A stretch of 7,928 nt of DNA from an uncultured Propionibacteriaceae bacterium. GTDB taxonomy: Bacteria > Actinomycetota > Actinomycetes > Propionibacteriales > Propionibacteriaceae. Location of the stretch: NCBI GenBank assembly GCA_937859105.1, contig CALMAD010000348.1:1-7928 (forward strand). Reading direction: 5' to 3'. The notes under the pieces were generated by a model. It did not search any database and was not told the DNA's origin. It worked only from the letters and a program-made list of their open reading frames with translations. Position 1 is the first letter of the stretch. Every line of letters begins with the position of its first letter. Below, piece after piece: positions 6,376 to 7,928 of the stretch. The position numbers and the translations under genes were made by a program.

Positions 6376-7896
6376 ATGACGCAGGAGAATTACGTCCTCG
6401 CCATCGACCAGGGCACCACGAGTTCCCGGGCCATCATCTTCGACCACTCCGGCCGCATCGTCGCGACCGGGCAGCGGGAGCACGAGCAGATCTTCCCGCG
6501 CGCGGGCTGGGTGGAGCACGATCCGATGGAGATTTGGGAGAGCGTGCGCGAGGTGGTCGCGCAGGCGCTGAGCAAGGCGTCCGTCAACCGGGACCAGATC
6601 GCCGCGGTCGGCATCACGAACCAGCGCGAGACCACGGTCGTCTGGAACAAGGAGACGGGCGAGCCGGTCTACAACGCGATCGTGTGGCAGGACACGCGGA
6701 CGCAGAAGATCATCGAGGAGCTCGGCGGCGACGCTGGGCAGGACAAGTACAAGGATCGGGTGGGCCTGCCGCTGGCCACCTACTTCTGCGGGCCCAAGGT
6801 CAAGTGGATCCTCGACAACGTCGACGGCGCGCGGGCGGACGCCGAGGCCGGCAAGCTGCTCATGGGCACGATCGACACGTGGGTGCTGTGGAACATGACG
6901 GGCGGGGTCGACGGCGGCGTCCATGTGACCGACGTGGCCAACGCGTCCCGCACCATGCTGATGGACCTCAAGACCCTGTCGTGGGACGAGGAGATCGCCG
7001 CCGACATGACGATCCCGGTCAGCATGCTCCCCGAGATCAAGAGCAGCTCCGAGGTCTACGGCAAGGGCCGCCAGAAGGGCCTGCTCGTCGACACCCCGAT
7101 CGCCGGCATCCTCGGCGACCAGCAGGCGGCCACGTTCGGCCAGGCCTGTTTCGAGGTCGGCATGGCCAAGAACACCTACGGCACCGGCAACTTCATGCTG
7201 ATGAACACCGGCGAGGAGATCGTCCCCAGCAAGAACGGCCTCCTCACGACCGTGTGCTACAAGATCGGCGACCGCAAGCCGATCTACGCGCTCGAAGGCT
7301 CGATCGCGGTCACCGGCTCGCTGGTGCAGTGGCTGCGCGACAACCTGAAGATGTTCGACAGCGCCCCCGAGGTCGAGAAGCTCGCCCTCGAGGTGGAGGA
7401 CAACGGCGGCGTCTACTTCGTCCCCGCGTTCTCGGGCCTGTTCGCGCCCTACTGGCGCTCGGACGCCCGCGGCGCGCTCGTCGGCATGACCCGGTACGTG
7501 AACCGCAACCACATCGCGCGGGCCGCGCTGGAGGCCACGGCCTTCCAGACCCGCGAGGTGCTGGACGCCATGAACGCCGACTCCGGCGTCGAGCTCACCG
7601 AGCTCAAGGTCGACGGCGGCATGACGGCCAACGAGACCCTGATGCAGTTCCAGGCGGACATGCTGGGCGTCGACGTCGTGCGTCCGGTGGTCGCCGAGAC
7701 CACCGCGCTCGGCGCGGCCTACGCCGCCGGCATCGCCGTCGGCTACTGGGAGGGCGAGCAGGACGTCATCGACAACTGGGCCGAAGACAAGCGCTGGACC
7801 CCCCAGATGGACGCCGACCAGCGCGAGCGCCTCTACCGCAACTGGAAGAAGGCCGTGACCCGGACCTTCGACTGGGTCGACGAGGACGTCGACTGA
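6376..7896 (+). CDS. glpK: Glycerol kinase
   Basis: Cytoplasmic FGGY-family kinase that phosphorylates glycerol with ATP to sn-glycerol 3-phosphate, the substrate of the GlpABC complex encoded on the other strand. The 506-residue product (from ATG 6376) has the phosphate-binding [10 protein letters not shown] at 9-18, GWVEHDP at 44-50, and glycerol-binding NQRET (82-86, Arg84/Glu85), VWQDTR (103-108) and Tyr136. It also has GTIDTWVLW at 164-172, [12 protein letters not shown] at 183-194, the catalytic [10 protein letters not shown] (Asp248), TYGTGNFML at 268-276, and [10 protein letters not shown] at 411-420 in the ATP-binding domain. The length is normal (about 500). In the first FGGY signature, [13 protein letters not shown] (136-148), Cys138 stands where Ser is common. 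The activation-loop segment [15 protein letters not shown] (227-241) has neither the GGKGGTR fructose-1,6-bisphosphate site of E. coli GlpK nor the histidine phosphorylated by HPr in Firmicutes. Divergent from the regulator gene and probably controlled by it. Confidence 0.98.
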   Translation: MTQENYVLAIDQGTTSSRAIIFDHSGRIVATGQREHEQIFPRAGWVEHDPMEIWESVREVVAQALSKASVNRDQIAAVGITNQRETTVVWNKETGEPVYNAIVWQDTRTQKIIEELGGDAGQDKYKDRVGLPLATYFCGPKVKWILDNVDGARADAEAGKLLMGTIDTWVLWNMTGGVDGGVHVTDVANASRTMLMDLKTLSWDEEIAADMTIPVSMLPEIKSSSEVYGKGRQKGLLVDTPIAGILGDQQAATFGQACFEVGMAKNTYGTGNFMLMNTGEEIVPSKNGLLTTVCYKIGDRKPIYALEGSIAVTGSLVQWLRDNLKMFDSAPEVEKLALEVEDNGGVYFVPAFSGLFAPYWRSDARGALVGMTRYVNRNHIARAALEATAFQTREVLDAMNADSGVELTELKVDGGMTANETLMQFQADMLGVDVVRPVVAETTALGAAYAAGIAVGYWEGEQDVIDNWAEDKRWTPQMDADQRERLYRNWKKAVTRTFDWVDEDVD

Positions 7897-7907
7897 GCGC
7901 TTCGCTC
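7895..7907 (+). terminator. Weak hairpin at the end of glpK
   Basis: GAGCG and CGCTC flank CTT, making a perfect 5-bp stem with a 3-nt loop that overlaps the glpK stop codon and is followed by the pyrimidine-rich CTTCTCC. This could be a weak intrinsic terminator or simply chance. Only about 20 more bases are visible, so whether another gene such as glpF follows in the same transcript cannot be judged. Confidence 0.25.
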
Positions 7908-7928
7908 CTTCTCCACCCGAGGACGCCG

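Noticed and set aside
6154..7512. Long open frame on the minus strand opposite glpK (452 codons)
   Set aside because: Antisense to glpK, with composition typical of a reverse-strand shadow and no family motif; it also runs through the control region.
1..7928. Mobile elements, CRISPR arrays, phage or defence modules, tRNA or rRNA genes
   Set aside because: I looked for terminal repeats, transposase or integrase motifs, regularly spaced repeats and tRNA-like folds on both strands and saw none. The sequence is accounted for by murI and glycerol genes.

Overview
The window is high-GC DNA with GTG starts at three of six genes, strong AGGAGG-type ribosome binding sites and tight 4-nt gene overlaps. 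It looks like an actinomycete chromosome. An anaerobic-type glycerol-3-phosphate dehydrogenase in a high-GC Gram-positive background suggests a facultative or anaerobic actinobacterium, possibly of the Propionibacteriaceae, which ferment glycerol to propionate. The taxonomic placement is inference; no ribosomal or other marker gene is present.

Layout, left to right. Positions 1-745 (minus) hold most of murI (glutamate racemase), cut by the left edge near its C-terminus. Positions 746-823 hold a -10-like box very close to the murI GTG and a perfect 11-bp hairpin that probably ends the glp transcript. Positions 824-4997 (minus) hold glpA-glpB-glpC in transcription order, joined by two 4-nt stop/start overlaps (ATGA and GTGA). 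Positions 4998-5144 carry a good candidate promoter for glpABC. Positions 5145-6101 (minus) encode a SorC-family sugar-binding regulator. Positions 6102-6375 are the divergent control region, with several small dyad repeats. Positions 6376-7896 (plus) encode glycerol kinase, followed by a short hairpin at the right edge.

How it works together: GlpK phosphorylates glycerol to sn-glycerol 3-phosphate. The GlpABC complex oxidises this to dihydroxyacetone phosphate and passes electrons through FAD and iron-sulfur centres to the membrane quinone pool. The SorC-type regulator sits between the two transcription units and is the obvious candidate local regulator, probably sensing a phosphorylated intermediate. 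No glycerol facilitator (glpF) or aerobic glpD lies inside the window; either could be beyond 7928.

I see no mobile element, CRISPR array, tRNA, rRNA or defence module. This is a metabolic locus of known type and I did not find a previously undescribed system. The points worth a second look are the choice of a SorC-family protein as glycerol regulator, the small operator-like repeats near it, a GlpK that seems to lack both classical allosteric/phosphorylation motifs, an N-terminal extension on GlpC, and a possibly leaderless murI transcript.
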